Part shown: positions 34,430 through 47,100 of the stretch, piece by piece
How the letters are laid out: every line of letters starts with the position of its first letter
Position numbering within the stretch: the first letter of the stretch is position 1
Assembly (NCBI GenBank): GCA_033064195.1
Contig: JARBJD010000065.1
Coordinates: forward strand, 62,001 to 126,000
Length of the DNA stretch: 64,000 bases
Source of the DNA: Blattamonas nauphoetae
Taxonomy: Eukaryota; Preaxostyla; Oxymonadida
Reading direction: 5' to 3'
Made by a program: the position numbers and the translations under genes
The notes under the pieces: generated by a model
The model's database searches: none
What the model saw: only the letters and a program-made list of their open reading frames with translations
Told to the model about the DNA's origin: nothing

Positions 34430-34915
34430 AATGAATCTCAGTTGCTATGAGAAGAGAAGAATTGAAAGAATGAGCAGAAGAAGCAAACAAACATTGATTA
34501 AGACAACAGGGAAGATATAAATGATCACACAGATCATCCAAACGATTGACATAGCCGCAGAAGCGACCTGAATACAGAGAATATCGGATTCCACATCATA
34601 AATTGAAGAAACTCAAGTAAGTTGATCTCACCAGTGAAAAAGTCACGTATCATCGAGGCAGAACTTTGAGGAAAGGATGCGAAACGAAGGCTGGAACAGA
34701 AAGGAATAAAAGAAGAATTTAGAATGAGAAATTCATACATTTGAGTTCAAGCATAGAGATTCGATGGTGATATCAATCGTGGGGTGAGAGATGTTGTGTC
34801 TGGGGAAGAATGAATGAATTCTAGATCTGTTGACTTTGCGTCGCGATTTATGACCCCACGGTATTTCAAAACCGAGACGAAGTCGCCTAGTATTCAAAAA
34901 AAGTGAGAGAGACAT
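34430..34915 (-). CDS. possible small multi-exon gene (uncertain)
   Basis: A first frame from 34915 (MSLSLFLNTRRLRLGFE) ends at a possible donor. Plausible GT-AG introns precede two further pieces: RFASFPQSSASMIRDFF, and a last stretch that in one frame reads IVWMICVIIYIFPVVLI, a membrane segment. Phases for that hydrophobic reading do not fully agree, so the model is weak. It may be noise or a decayed gene. Confidence 0.22.
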
Positions 34916-34969
34916 GTGAACATCAAACCGTAATTGAGATGAGGATGTAACTCAATCCCTTAATAGGTG

Positions 34970-35320
34970 TCGATTGGACAGTCCAGGACTGGACAGTCCA
35001 TTGGACTGTCCAATTTTGCCGACTCGTCAAAACCTCAATAAACGGGATGCACTAATTGTGTAGACTTCAGAAAAAAAAATTCAGCGAAATGTCCAGTCAC
35101 GTCCAATGACGTCCAATGTGGGTGGATCAAGTCGAGATTCACACTTGGCTAAATATGATCAAATTATCTCCATTTCGCTATTTCTTAAGTGATTATTGTC
35201 ATTTCTTTGTGAAAATGATTGAATGAGTGAATTGAGGATGAGAGAAGCAAGTCTAAAAATGAATGTCCAATAGAGGTCGATTGTCCAGTCCAACATTGGC
35301 AACGTCCAATCCAATTAACA
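34970..35320. repeat. cluster of GTCCA/TGGAC words with inverted repeats
   Basis: About a dozen GTCCA or TGGAC words in 350 bp. A perfect 12-bp inverted repeat, attggacagtcc (34974-34985) and ggactgtccaat (35003-35014), brackets another ggactggacagtcc. Further copies lie near 35090-35125 (gtccagtcacgtccaatgac) and 35265-35315. No coding explanation. Confidence 0.7.
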
Positions 35321-35465
35321 TGCCAACATGATTTCCAATCAGCAACGCTGGCTGACATGCTTCAACAGCTAAAGCGAAGACAAAAAAACCGCAATCACCT
35401 CGCCGTCGTCGGAAAGTGACGTTATTCCATCATTTCACGAATCCAATCCATGTTTAACAGGGCAT

Positions 35466-36440
35466 TTGTCAGTATTCCTCCTCAAAATGAGGGCTAGCCA
35501 CCTTTACGACGTCCTGTGGGTGTACGGTCTCCAACTTGCTCAGACTGGCGAAGTGAAAGATCTCTCCCTCTACAAGAATGTCCACGCTGAACAGGAAGGC
35601 GAGTGTGAACCCTCTCCACTCGCAGGATGGACAGCGACCGATGCTGCCCACACTCACTCAACTCATCTCGAATTTCATCCGTTCGTCACTCCTAAACAGC
35701 CAGACGCAGAAAGAAAACAAATCTTCAGGAAGGAATTGTGGAGACTGAAGGCGAATGCAGCATCGATTGGATCAAAGACCACTCCCACTCCATCCTCGTC
35801 GACTGTATCGTCGGCCTTGGCTGCACCTCTCGCACTGTCCCTCGTGTTCTTCCGCCAACCTCGCTCGACGCATCGCTAATATCACTCCCGCCGACACAAA
35901 CATCTTCGCCGAAGAAGAAGAGAGTTCGCAATACGAAGGATCAACCGAGATAGAACGAAGTGGAGGAGAAGCTGGTCGATCCGATCAACCAAATCGAGCT
36001 GATAGGCGGGTCTATCATCAGATTGTGGGAGATGTGTCTGAACAAGACAAAGCCAGGTGTGCTATTCATGTCGGTAGAAGAGGTGGGGCAGAAGCGAAGG
36101 GAGGAGGAGAAGGAGAGAGTGGAGGAAGAGATGACACCGAGTTCGATGTTCAAGCTGCGGAACTGTTTCTGAAGATCACGGAAGAGGAAGAGAAGCGGAT
36201 GAAAGAAGAGAACAGCTCAAACAGGAACGCCTCGCACGAAAGCGCTTACAAGAAGAGAGGACACAGAATTTTGAGGAGAAGAAGAGAAAGATCTCTGAGC
36301 TGATCTCACCACATTCGCAGAAGGAGAACAGGAGACAACAAGCACTTACCGATTCGAACGACGCCGACGTCATCCAGTTTATCGAAGCGGAGAAGATGTA
36401 ACGCATGCAGATTGTACTAATGTTGAAAGAATGCAAGTAA
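35466..36440 (+). pseudogene. broken gene for a coiled-coil protein, unknown family
   Basis: Coding-like sequence runs through several plus-strand frames. They include MRASHLYDVLWVYGLQLAQ from about 35487, SIDWIKDHSHSILVDCIVGL, LVDPINQIELIGGSIIRLWE near 35965, LFLKITEEEEKRMKEE near 36160 and RTQNFEEKKRKISELISPH near 36260, ending at EAEKM. Frame changes have no good splice borders, so at least three frameshifts are likely. The end was a charged coiled coil. No function can be given. Confidence 0.45.
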
Positions 36441-37620
36441 GTTGAGAGTGAACAGATGATTTGGGTGATTCTTTTTCAAAAATCGCATCCGTCACTCCAG
36501 CGCCTGTACGTTGATATTTGTCGACAAACACCCTCTACTCACCGTCTCAGGTGCTCTCTCCATGTTCAAGGTGTGAATTTCGTCTTTTCTTCATGTTGGC
36601 GAACTTTATCGCGGATCCGATGCTCAGGCGACTAATCACCCATCAGACTTCTTTTCTATCGTATATCAATGATGAACCCGACATCAAACTGTGGATTACA
36701 CACTCACAACATGGTTTGTGCCGTTTCTTTCTTTCTCACGTTCAGATACTCGGGATTTTTTTGAGGTGCGCCGGAACATTGAACAAAACGAGATAACTCT
36801 CACATAAATCGTTCAATCGGATGTTATCGATAGTTTTCGCTCGCTGGTATGTCTTTATTCATTCATTTTTGGTCTTGTAGACCCAAAAATGAATGCTCAT
36901 TTTTCAATCGTCATCAATCTGTACTACCTCGCCTCAAACACCATGATCCTTCAGTATTTCCCTCAGAGAATCTCTGTTAGACACGTTCAACAAATGTTAC
37001 GGACCTAATATATCAAGAATATTGAATATGTCAATCCGCACTTTTCGTGTCTTTTTCTTCAATGGAGGAGTTTATGCCAGTGCTCTCACACAGAATTGGT
37101 TTTTTCTGTTGTAAATTATCGGTAGTTTGTGTTTGGACCTGTTTTGTTACAAAAAATGTGCAGAAGAGTCCTGAACAAAAAAAGGAGATATCGAACGCGA
37201 TCTTCCTTGAAATCCGGTAATTCACTCATTTTCAGTCGACTGAACAGACGAATGGTAATTCCTCAAAAAATAATTTTTGGTGACGCACATTAGTGTTTTG
37301 CGATTTTTCAAAGAGAATCACCCATTTGCGAAGAGGTTGGAGGAGTCTGAAGAGTGTCTCGTTCTATTTGACCAGTACTATTGAACTTTTTCACGAATAC
37401 TGTTCCAATTTCGCAAAACCAACTGAGAAGAGTCCACTGTTACTGATTCTCGAAGTGGAAAGAAACAATCAATGGCTCGATCAACGAAATTTGTTTGAAA
37501 CAACAGAAGTGAGTTTATTCTACAAAAAATAGTGAAAAAAGAGAGAATTACAGCGAGATGAAGATAATAATGATGTGTTGGAGATGGAAAAGCGTTTCTT
37601 CCTCCTAAGATAAAAGACTA
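36441..37620. other. no convincing gene
   Basis: Two modest plus-strand frames (36518-36796 and 37293-37532) have natural-looking amino-acid mixes but no start context, splice borders or recognisable motif. Possibly remnants. Confidence 0.3.
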
Positions 37621-38600
37621 TTAAGGGACAGAGTAAAGTCTGATCAAAACTTGATGAGATATAGATGGAATGCTTGATGAGATATAGTCGTTCCCGTCCA
37701 GCCCAACTGCGCAGATGTCGTTGGGTTTCATTCCCCACCATTCGCTGATCCAGACACCACCACTGCCGCTTTCTGTGACTCCTCGCAACTCAATCACGAT
37801 GTCTCCTCTCACAGCACTGGTGGGAATGAAGAATCCGTGCGACATGCTGGAGTCTGCCACACTCTCGCTGGAAGAGACCGCAAATGTGGATGGAAACAGT
37901 CCGACAAGAAGGAAGACAAAGAGAAGGAGCAAATAAAGAAGAACTGGGATGATGAGGAAGAGCACATCAGAGGGAAACAAACAATCATCGCGCGAGATCT
38001 CTCCCGATCTTCTGAAGACGCTGACAAGCAGAAATGTTCTTTCTTTGACCAACGATCCTCTTTTGATTCCAGACATTCTGACTCTGTCAGTGTCGACCAT
38101 CCCCTTCTCGTCTCAGCCATTCTCGCTCAATCTCGGAGCGAAGGCACAACAAAGTCCACTCCACTGTTCCTGTCGAACACGTCGAACGAGTTGGAGTCAC
38201 CAGACATGGCGACGCGGACGAGCTCGGAACAGCTGAACTCTGTGAGCGACATACCGACGGAGGACAGCGACGAAGGACGGTGCTGGATCTGGTGGAGGAT
38301 GGGGGAGGAGTTGCTTTGGGAGATGAGGAAAAGTCGGACGAGCTCGCGCTGAACATGGTGAGCGACGCACCCGGACTCCACTCGATCTTCTCTCGACCGA
38401 TGCTGTTGTGTCTGAAGTGGAGCCAGTGTTTGTGCTCTTCGATCCACCAGTTCGAATGATGCAGAAAGGAGGGAACGGGACGATGAGGATTCTGTTCTTT
38501 GTTGGATTTAAGAGAAAGGAGCGAAGCTGTGTTGGAGAGAGAGTATTGAGGGAGAAGAAGGGTGGGAGGGAAGTGGAGATGGCTGAACATGAGTCAGAAG
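37621..38600 (-). pseudogene. broken minus-strand gene, unknown family
   Basis: Frames from about 38450 down to 37660 successively read MSLTEFSCSELVRVAMSGD, FDVFDRNSGVDFVVPSLRD and SSMSHGFFIPTSAVRGDI. They then read ELRGVTESGSGG and WWGMKPNDICAVGLD. Frames change without plausible introns. Part of it (37697-37855) is repeated at 39988-40146. The intact protein cannot be named. Confidence 0.45.
37697..37855 (-). repeat. 158-bp repeat, copy 1
   Basis: The reverse complement of this segment matches 39988-40146 almost base for base (peptides MSHGFFIPTSAVRGDI and WWGMKPND against WWGTKPNN). The short sequence immediately to its left (gcttgatgagatatagtcg) recurs left of copy 2 in direct orientation, so only the inner segment is inverted. 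Confidence 0.82.
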
Positions 38601-38847
38601 GTGTGGAGAGCGATGGCTGTGGTGATGTTGAGAATAATTCTTTCTATCATGTTTCTGTGCTGATTTGGCTGTCATTTCATGAACTGATGATTTAGAACAA
38701 GATTTGGGTTTTGGATCGGTTCATGATGGAATTATCACAGTCTCGATGTTGACATGTTTTTGATCGTCATTATGGACAACATTGACAATTCCAGCAAGAA
38801 TGAAACAATCGAGAAAGTTGTGAAGTGGAAAAGAAGGAAATGAAAGG

Positions 38848-39174
38848 TCAAAAAAAGATAGAAAAAAAATCCGCTGAAATAGCCTTGACTTCTCTATCTA
38901 TCGAGGGCCGTAACGCGTCGATCAACGCTTCCTCCGCATGCAGCAGCATCGTTTCGAGCTCCTCCAGCGAACACATCATAAGGTTGTCTGAATCAAAAGC
39001 AGAAAAAAATTTTAGAGAGACGACCGAAATACCTTCATTTACCGGCCGTGGTAAGACCGGGACACTTCGTAGTTGGTCTTTGATTCGCTCCAGAACAAGC
39101 AAGATGAGTGCTTCCTCATCTTCCCTCCTTTTGTAAAATTCAGAGAGATTCATTCTAGTAAAGAGAGAGGACAT
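38848..39174 (-). CDS. small acidic helical protein, hypothetical
   Basis: ATG 39174, stop 38848. Sequence is natural-looking and mostly helical (RREDEEALILLVLERIKD, MCSLEELETMLLHAEEALID). A 45-bp GT-AG stretch inside it (after LPRPVNE; starts gtatttcggtcg, ends gattcag) is likely an intron; as its length is a multiple of three, the frame stays open either way. Spliced length is about 93 aa. It could be the last exon of a longer gene whose earlier exons lie at 39180-39582, but phases could not be reconciled. Not recognised. Confidence 0.4.
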   Translation of the reverse strand: MSSLFTRMNLSEFYKRREDEEALILLVLERIKDQLRSVPVLPRPVNEGISVVSLKFFSAFDSDNLMMCSLEELETMLLHAEEALIDALRPSIDREVKAISADFFSIFF

Positions 39175-39339
39175 CAAAGAAGAGTGGCAATGGAGGGATA
39201 TCGCTCAACGGGATGAAAAGAGACACACGGTTTTCAGAGTCAATCTGTTGTGCCACAAATCGAAGAGTAAATCGTTTAGGGTTACTTTTGTGACGTTTTC
39301 GCCAGATAAATTAAGGGCTCAGGCATATTTTCCAACGAG

Positions 39340-39582
39340 TTATCCTTTCCTATCCCACTTATAGAGAGAAAGTTCATTCTCGAAGAAAGAGCAGTCCAAG
39401 CCGTTTCCGCAAGCAACGACATCTCTGAGGCGACTTTGATGGACATGAAAACAAAGTGGTCTTATATTCCGGCAAACTGTACAGAATGAGAGCGAATCAG
39501 AATATTTTGAAATGGGCGGATTCGAATCATCAAGAAACGCAAAACCATCCTCTCTCATCCCCTCACTGTATCTCATTCTCAT
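39340..39582 (-). CDS. short frame with two Cys pairs, possible zinc-binding exon
   Basis: An 80-codon frame containing SFCTVCRNIRPLCFHVHQ and VACGNGLDCSFF. CxxC followed about 24 residues later by CxxxxC could bind zinc. The frame below it (39180-39310) also reads coding-like in another phase (PKRFTLRFVAQQIDSENRV, then LFIPLSDIPPLPLFF), suggesting further exons of one gene. Exon borders are unresolved and the family is not recognised. Confidence 0.33.
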   Translation of the reverse strand: MRMRYSEGMREDGFAFLDDSNPPISKYSDSLSFCTVCRNIRPLCFHVHQSRLRDVVACGNGLDCSFFENELSLYKWDRKG

Positions 39583-39590
39583 TTTTCATT

Positions 39591-39911
39591 TTATTGGTCT
39601 TGTTGAAAACTGTATGAATTGTCATCAATCAACACAAGAATGAAAACATCTCGAAACGATGTTTCATCCGCAGAATTAAGAATTATCTGGTTTGATTTTC
39701 CTTCCTCAGCAATTGGACTCGGCTCGTCGGCCGCTGCTGAACGGGTTGACAGTGTTTGTGGATACACTGACTCGTCGCTGTTGCTTTTCCACACCACTCT
39801 TCCGTCAACGGCGGTGAGTATCTCGTTGTGTTGCTCAAAACTTGATCCGCTCGCGACCACTCGTCGACATCCGATCCACTGCTGAATAGGTTTTTGAAAA
39901 GGAGTTGACAT
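39591..39911 (-). CDS. hypothetical 106-aa protein
   Basis: ATG 39911 (MSTPFQKPIQQWIGCRRVV) to a stop at 39591. The sequence has an even composition and a hydrophobic strand near the end (FRDVFILVLIDD). It may be a first exon leading into the Cys-pair frame at 39340-39582. Not recognised. Confidence 0.38.
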   Translation of the reverse strand: MSTPFQKPIQQWIGCRRVVASGSSFEQHNEILTAVDGRVVWKSNSDESVYPQTLSTRSAAADEPSPIAEEGKSNQIILNSADETSFRDVFILVLIDDNSYSFQQDQ

Positions 39912-39987
39912 GATTTGAAGGAAAACAAAAAAGTGGGACTTGATGCGTTTTAGTCGTTTTGCTTGATGCGATATAGTCATTCCCGGC

Positions 39988-40146
39988 AGACTCCAGCATG
40001 TCGCACGGATTCTTCATTCCCACCAGTGCTGTGAGAGGAGACATCATCAACGATTTGCGAGGAGTCACAGAAAGCGGCAGTGGTGATGTCTGGACGAGCG
40101 AATGGTGGGGAACGAAACCCAACAACATCAGCGCAGTCGGGCTGGA
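39988..40146 (+). repeat. 158-bp repeat, copy 2
   Basis: Inverted relative to copy 1 at 37697-37855. It encodes the same peptide on the plus strand (MSHGFFIPTSAVRGDI). It is a fragment, not a full gene: the frame continues for a while into unrelated sequence. Confidence 0.82.
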
Positions 40147-40364
40147 CACTGATCCGAAGAGGGAAGTGGGAAAGACAAGGTTCTCGTTCACGTCCAGCTC
40201 GTTCCTTTGTGCGCTGCTCACGGTCACGTCCTCCGCATTCGCAAGTCTCAGACGGTGCGCCGATCAACATAACTTCAAGTCTGGTTGGAACATTTCAGAA
40301 CAATTTGGGACAGAAAAGTCGGAGGAGGAAGAAGAAGAAGAAAGATGTATTCGATGAATTCTGT

Positions 40365-41839
40365 TCATAGAGGATCACGGTCGAGAAACAACTCGTGCTT
40401 CGTGTCTCGCACTGGTCTTCCATTCTCGTCTCTCAGCAGGTTCGCCACGTCTTCCCACTCCAACCCTTCAAGCAACTTCGAAACCTCAATTCTTCGTCGC
40501 TCTCGTTCTTCCAGGTACTCCCTCTCAACAATCGAGATCCATTCTGTTCGCAGCCACGACGAGCTCACAACCAGACGAGACTCATTCGACGACTGAGCTG
40601 CACTGCTGTCGGCATCGACTGAGATCGCCTCTTCTTCACTCCCAATCTCAATATCGACTCGCTGGTGTTCTCTTCGTGTCGTCTCGTCTTCGTTGCCGTT
40701 GGAGGACAGAATCCAATGAATCAGATTCTCTCTCAGTCGCAATGCGTTCTCTCCATCATCACTCGCTTCCTCCCCTTCTTCCACATCCCTCTCATTCTCT
40801 TCCAGTCCAGCCACCACACTCCTCGTCTGCTCACTCAAGTCAACAGTGTTCACATCACATCCACACTCACACTTGCCCAGCTCAGAGACATCATCGGTCA
40901 GAGCTGTCTCACTTCCTTCAACACTCCCTCGTCCCTCCCACAACACCAATTCTTCGTCCTCTATCCCACGCAATGCACTGACAATCACAACATCAAAGCA
41001 GAAACACAATGAAAGATGAGAAAAGAGAACAGAAAAGGCACACCGGACTTCGATGATCGGCACTCCATCCTCGTCCACTCCATCTCTCCCCACACAGTTC
41101 CCACATTCCGAAGAACGTCGAATCAGACGGCTTGTCAGCGGGGATAGCCAAGTGTCCAGATGCACTCCATCAGAGCGAGTGAAGACAGCCGCTGACGACA
41201 CTTCGGGCACGACCACTCCACTTCTGAGAAAGAGAAGTCGAAAGGATCAAAGATGGATGATGAAAGATGGATGAAGTAAGAGAGACGAGGAACGAGAACG
41301 AATGAAGGGAGAGAAGAGAGAAGAGGAAGGAAGAAGAGAGAGAAGATAGGAGAGAGAAGAGGAAGGAAGAAGAGACATGATTGCGACAATCTCGTTCGGG
41401 CAGACTCGCCCTTCCACAAATACTCCCACTGATCTGTGGAACCCAGTCAGCGAGCGATGCTGCGAGCGAGCCAGGATCAGATTGAAGGGACGGCCAAAAC
41501 GGGGACAAAGCACAGAACCTGCAAAAATCACAACGAGAGAGGCAGACACGACCCATCCGACCACACCGATGTGTGGCGAAGCACAACTGACTCCGAGCGA
41601 GGGAAGAGCAGCTCGGCCAGCGAAGACACTGACTCCTCGCCGATCCAAGTGTCGCATAGAAAGTCGCTGAGAGGGAGGATTGGAGAGCAGAGGAGAGGAG
41701 ACGGGAGACAATCAGAATCCAAAAAGACACACTCCAAGTTCACAGCATGCACAGCCAGCGCCACAAAGAGAGAATGCTCGCAGGCACACGAGAAGTGGCA
41801 GAACTCCCCACACTTCACGCATTCCACTCCTGCACACAT
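40365..41839 (-). CDS. SET-domain protein with degenerate NHSC motif
   Basis: Confident exons are 40365-40977, 41044-41223 and a third starting at 41377 and running up to about 41510. Introns 40978-41043 (66 bp) and 41224-41376 (153 bp) fit in phase. The assembled core reads HRSVGVFVEGRVCPNEIVAI, then SGVVVPE, RSDGVHLD, SRLIRRSSECGNC, and DGVPIIEVRALRGIEDEELV. This follows the SET order GxGVFA.., RFINHSCxPN, ALRDIxxGEEL. The NHSC position is RRSS, and the closing Tyr motif is WEG. CECGCD resembles a post-SET zinc site. The acidic C-terminal half is disordered apart from a helical end (EREYLEERERRRIEVSKLL). Earlier exons (41510-41839) include a Cys-rich start (ECVKCGEFCHFSC) like part of a PHD finger; their borders are unresolved. 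Methyltransferase activity is doubtful. Confidence 0.55.
41224..41376 (+). repeat. purine-rich tract within an intron
   Basis: Plus strand is nearly all A/G, with repeated gagaagaggaaggaagaaga units. On the gene's own strand it is a C/T-rich intron, longer than any other intron modelled here, apparently expanded by local repetition. Confidence 0.7.
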
Positions 41840-41850
41840 CACAATCTAAA

Positions 41851-44143
<2,293 letters not shown>

Positions 44144-47100
44144 ATGCGTCTCTTCATTTTTATCGCATCCCTTTTCCCGCTCGTTCGGACCAATGATCCT
44201 CCGACTATTCAGACATTCCTTTCCAACTCACATTTGAATGGAACATCCAGCCCAAACATAATCCAGATTCTGTCAAATATGACGCTTCTCTCGTCCAATT
44301 TTGTCCTTCATTCACAAAACATGACCATCCTCGCTTTGGATCAGACATCTGTCATTTCGAATGAAGCCCCAACGACGATGCCACTTTTCACCCTCCACAA
44401 CTCGTCGTTTTCGTTGTTCTCGGGGAGACTGGTCTCGAAAAGAGGCGAAATCTGTTCGGCTGACGAACAATCAGTGTTTTCACTCAAAAGTACTCTTTGT
44501 GACATCTCAACCGAATCGCCAGTCTTCTCGGTTGCTGGAATCTTGCAGCTGGCGTCAATCGAACTGAGGGTTCCGAACAACCAATTCCGCTCGAGTTTGA
44601 TTGCCTCCTCTCCATCTCCTCGCGAATGCATGATTTCGGAGATGTCGATCAGTGATAGTTGCGTGACAACTCGAAATCCACTTTTTGGGTCACATTTTGA
44701 AGTCCTCTCAGTCATCCATTGTTCCTTCCAGAATATCTCCCAACCTTCAGATGGGGAGAGTGTGGAATTCAGAAAGAATGAAGGACAGAAAAGTGTGATT
44801 GTTGGAAGCTCGATCTCGAAGAGTGAGAATGGTCTGTACGGCCTTCTGATGCGCGACACAAATGACCGCCATCAGCTCACTTCGCTCAATTGCACATTTG
44901 TGGACAACATTCGAACATTCACGCCAGTTTTTGCCAACGCTGCCCCAATCGAGAACGAAGCATTCACAGATCGCCAAATCTCAACTGACAATGACATCAC
45001 CTTCAAAAAGTGCACATTCACTTCATGTTCTGCCCCAACCGGACAATACGGAGGAGCGATCTATCACAACAAGAAAGGGTCACTCGCCGTCGATGGATGC
45101 ACCTTCACAAACTGTCAAGCAAAACGCGGGTCAGCTGTTGATGCTATCTACTCGGGTACAGCCGCAATTTCAGGGCTATTTCAAATCACTGGCTCCCATT
45201 TCGACAGATGTGGATCTGACACGAGCGTCTCTGCCATCTATGCACTTGGTCCGAATGATTTCACTGTCGTTGGCACTTTTCTTGTTGAAAACAACAATTT
45301 CACTCACATGCAGAGCAGAACTCGTGTTGGGTTCTGTGTTGATGATATCGGAGGTGGATCAATCCACAACTGCCGATTTGTCAATCTGACAGTGACGGAG
45401 AACATGCAAGCCGGATGCAAAGTGGAAGGAGCAAACGGAGATGTCTCAGTGTCAGACTGTTATTTTTGTGAAATGTTCAACTACACATCGGGTGTCGCTG
45501 CATTTCAATACGTTTATGGACAGACGAAGGTGGAACGACTGAGATTCGTTGAATGCCATGCAAATCGAGCAAATTCTTATCCCGCTCTCATCATCTTTGG
45601 CAGAACATCAACTGATCGTACAAATGTCCCAGAGTGGTACGCAGAAACGCCGGATGACAATCCTGTCGTGTCTGATTGTTGGTTCGAAGCCACAGACAAG
45701 GAGACCATCGCCGACATTCGGATGGATGTGTTCCCAGAAATGAAACAAACCTCAGTCACAGAGATTTGGTCGACTTCGAACCCTTTTTCGATCTCTTGGG
45801 AAGGAACAGCGATCGACACGATCAGACAGACACCAGACATTGTGATTGATGATGTGGAAGGATTGGACGAGGAGTTCTGCTGGATGAGGGAGAAAGGATG
45901 TCGGACAATGTCTGAGACGATCAACGACCGCACATCGGGGAAGTTTGAGGGCACTTTCCTGCTCGCGAGCGACTCTCACTCTGATTCTGGAGTTGTAGTT
46001 GGACAGAGGAAGCTTGTGATAAAACCACAGTCAGAAACCAAAGCGACGATTTCTGACGAAGGATCGTCTCTCGTTCTCTTCTCCATCTCCACTGGAAGTC
46101 TCGATCTCTCCACTGTCGACTTCTCTCCTCACATCGAATCGAGTCTGTTCGTGTTGAGTGGAGATGGCGAGCTGAAAGTGACAGACAGTGTGATTGATGG
46201 GAGTTCTCTGGGCGAAGCCGAACTGTCCAAACCACTTTTCGAGGTGAAAGGAGGAAGAACCACTCTGACCTCGCTCATTCTTCTATCGATGACATCGTCA
46301 GTCGGGCTGATCTCAGCCACTTCTGGCTCAGACTTCTCTCTCGTGATCTCGAAATCGACATTCTCTGCGCTGACGCGTCGTGTGGGGAGTGGAGTTGTGG
46401 TGGAAGGAAGAATGGGATCGACCAGCTCTGTCTCGATCTCCGAAAGCAAGTTCACTGAATGCCACACACTGGACGAAGACTATGTCGAACACAACGACCC
46501 AGCCAACCCAGGTGCTGAACCGAATATCGTCTCCACTCGAGGGGGGTCGCTTGCCTTTGTCGGTCCGACTGTCAACGCTGGAACAGTCAAAATCTCATCT
46601 TCCAACTTTTCGGACTGTTCGTGTGCAAACAGCTCTGGTGCTTCAATCAATGTTTGTCACATCGCTCGTCTCTCCATCACATCCTGTCGCTTCGAGAATC
46701 AATTCGCATCTGGCCATCGAACACAGGGAGGTGCTGTTTCAGGCTGGGACATTTCCGACGCAACAGTCAGGGTATCGTTCTTCAAAACGTGTCACCTGTC
46801 CAATGACAGTAAATTCGCTCACGGCGGAGCAATAACATTTCAAGGATCTCAAAGTCAAACTGATCTCTGTCAGTTCGAAGATTGTTCGGCTTCGTACGCA
46901 GCACATGCCATCCACATTGCGAACAGCGACTTCACAAACGAAGTGACGAACTGTGTCTTCGACAGATGTGTCGGTGTTGGACAAGGAGTCATCCACGGGT
47001 CCAGCATCACCACAACACGCTTTCTCAACTGTTCGTTCATCGGATGCTGTGATTCGAAAGCAGACACCACCATCGTGGTTGGACTGGATGGGTCGCCACC

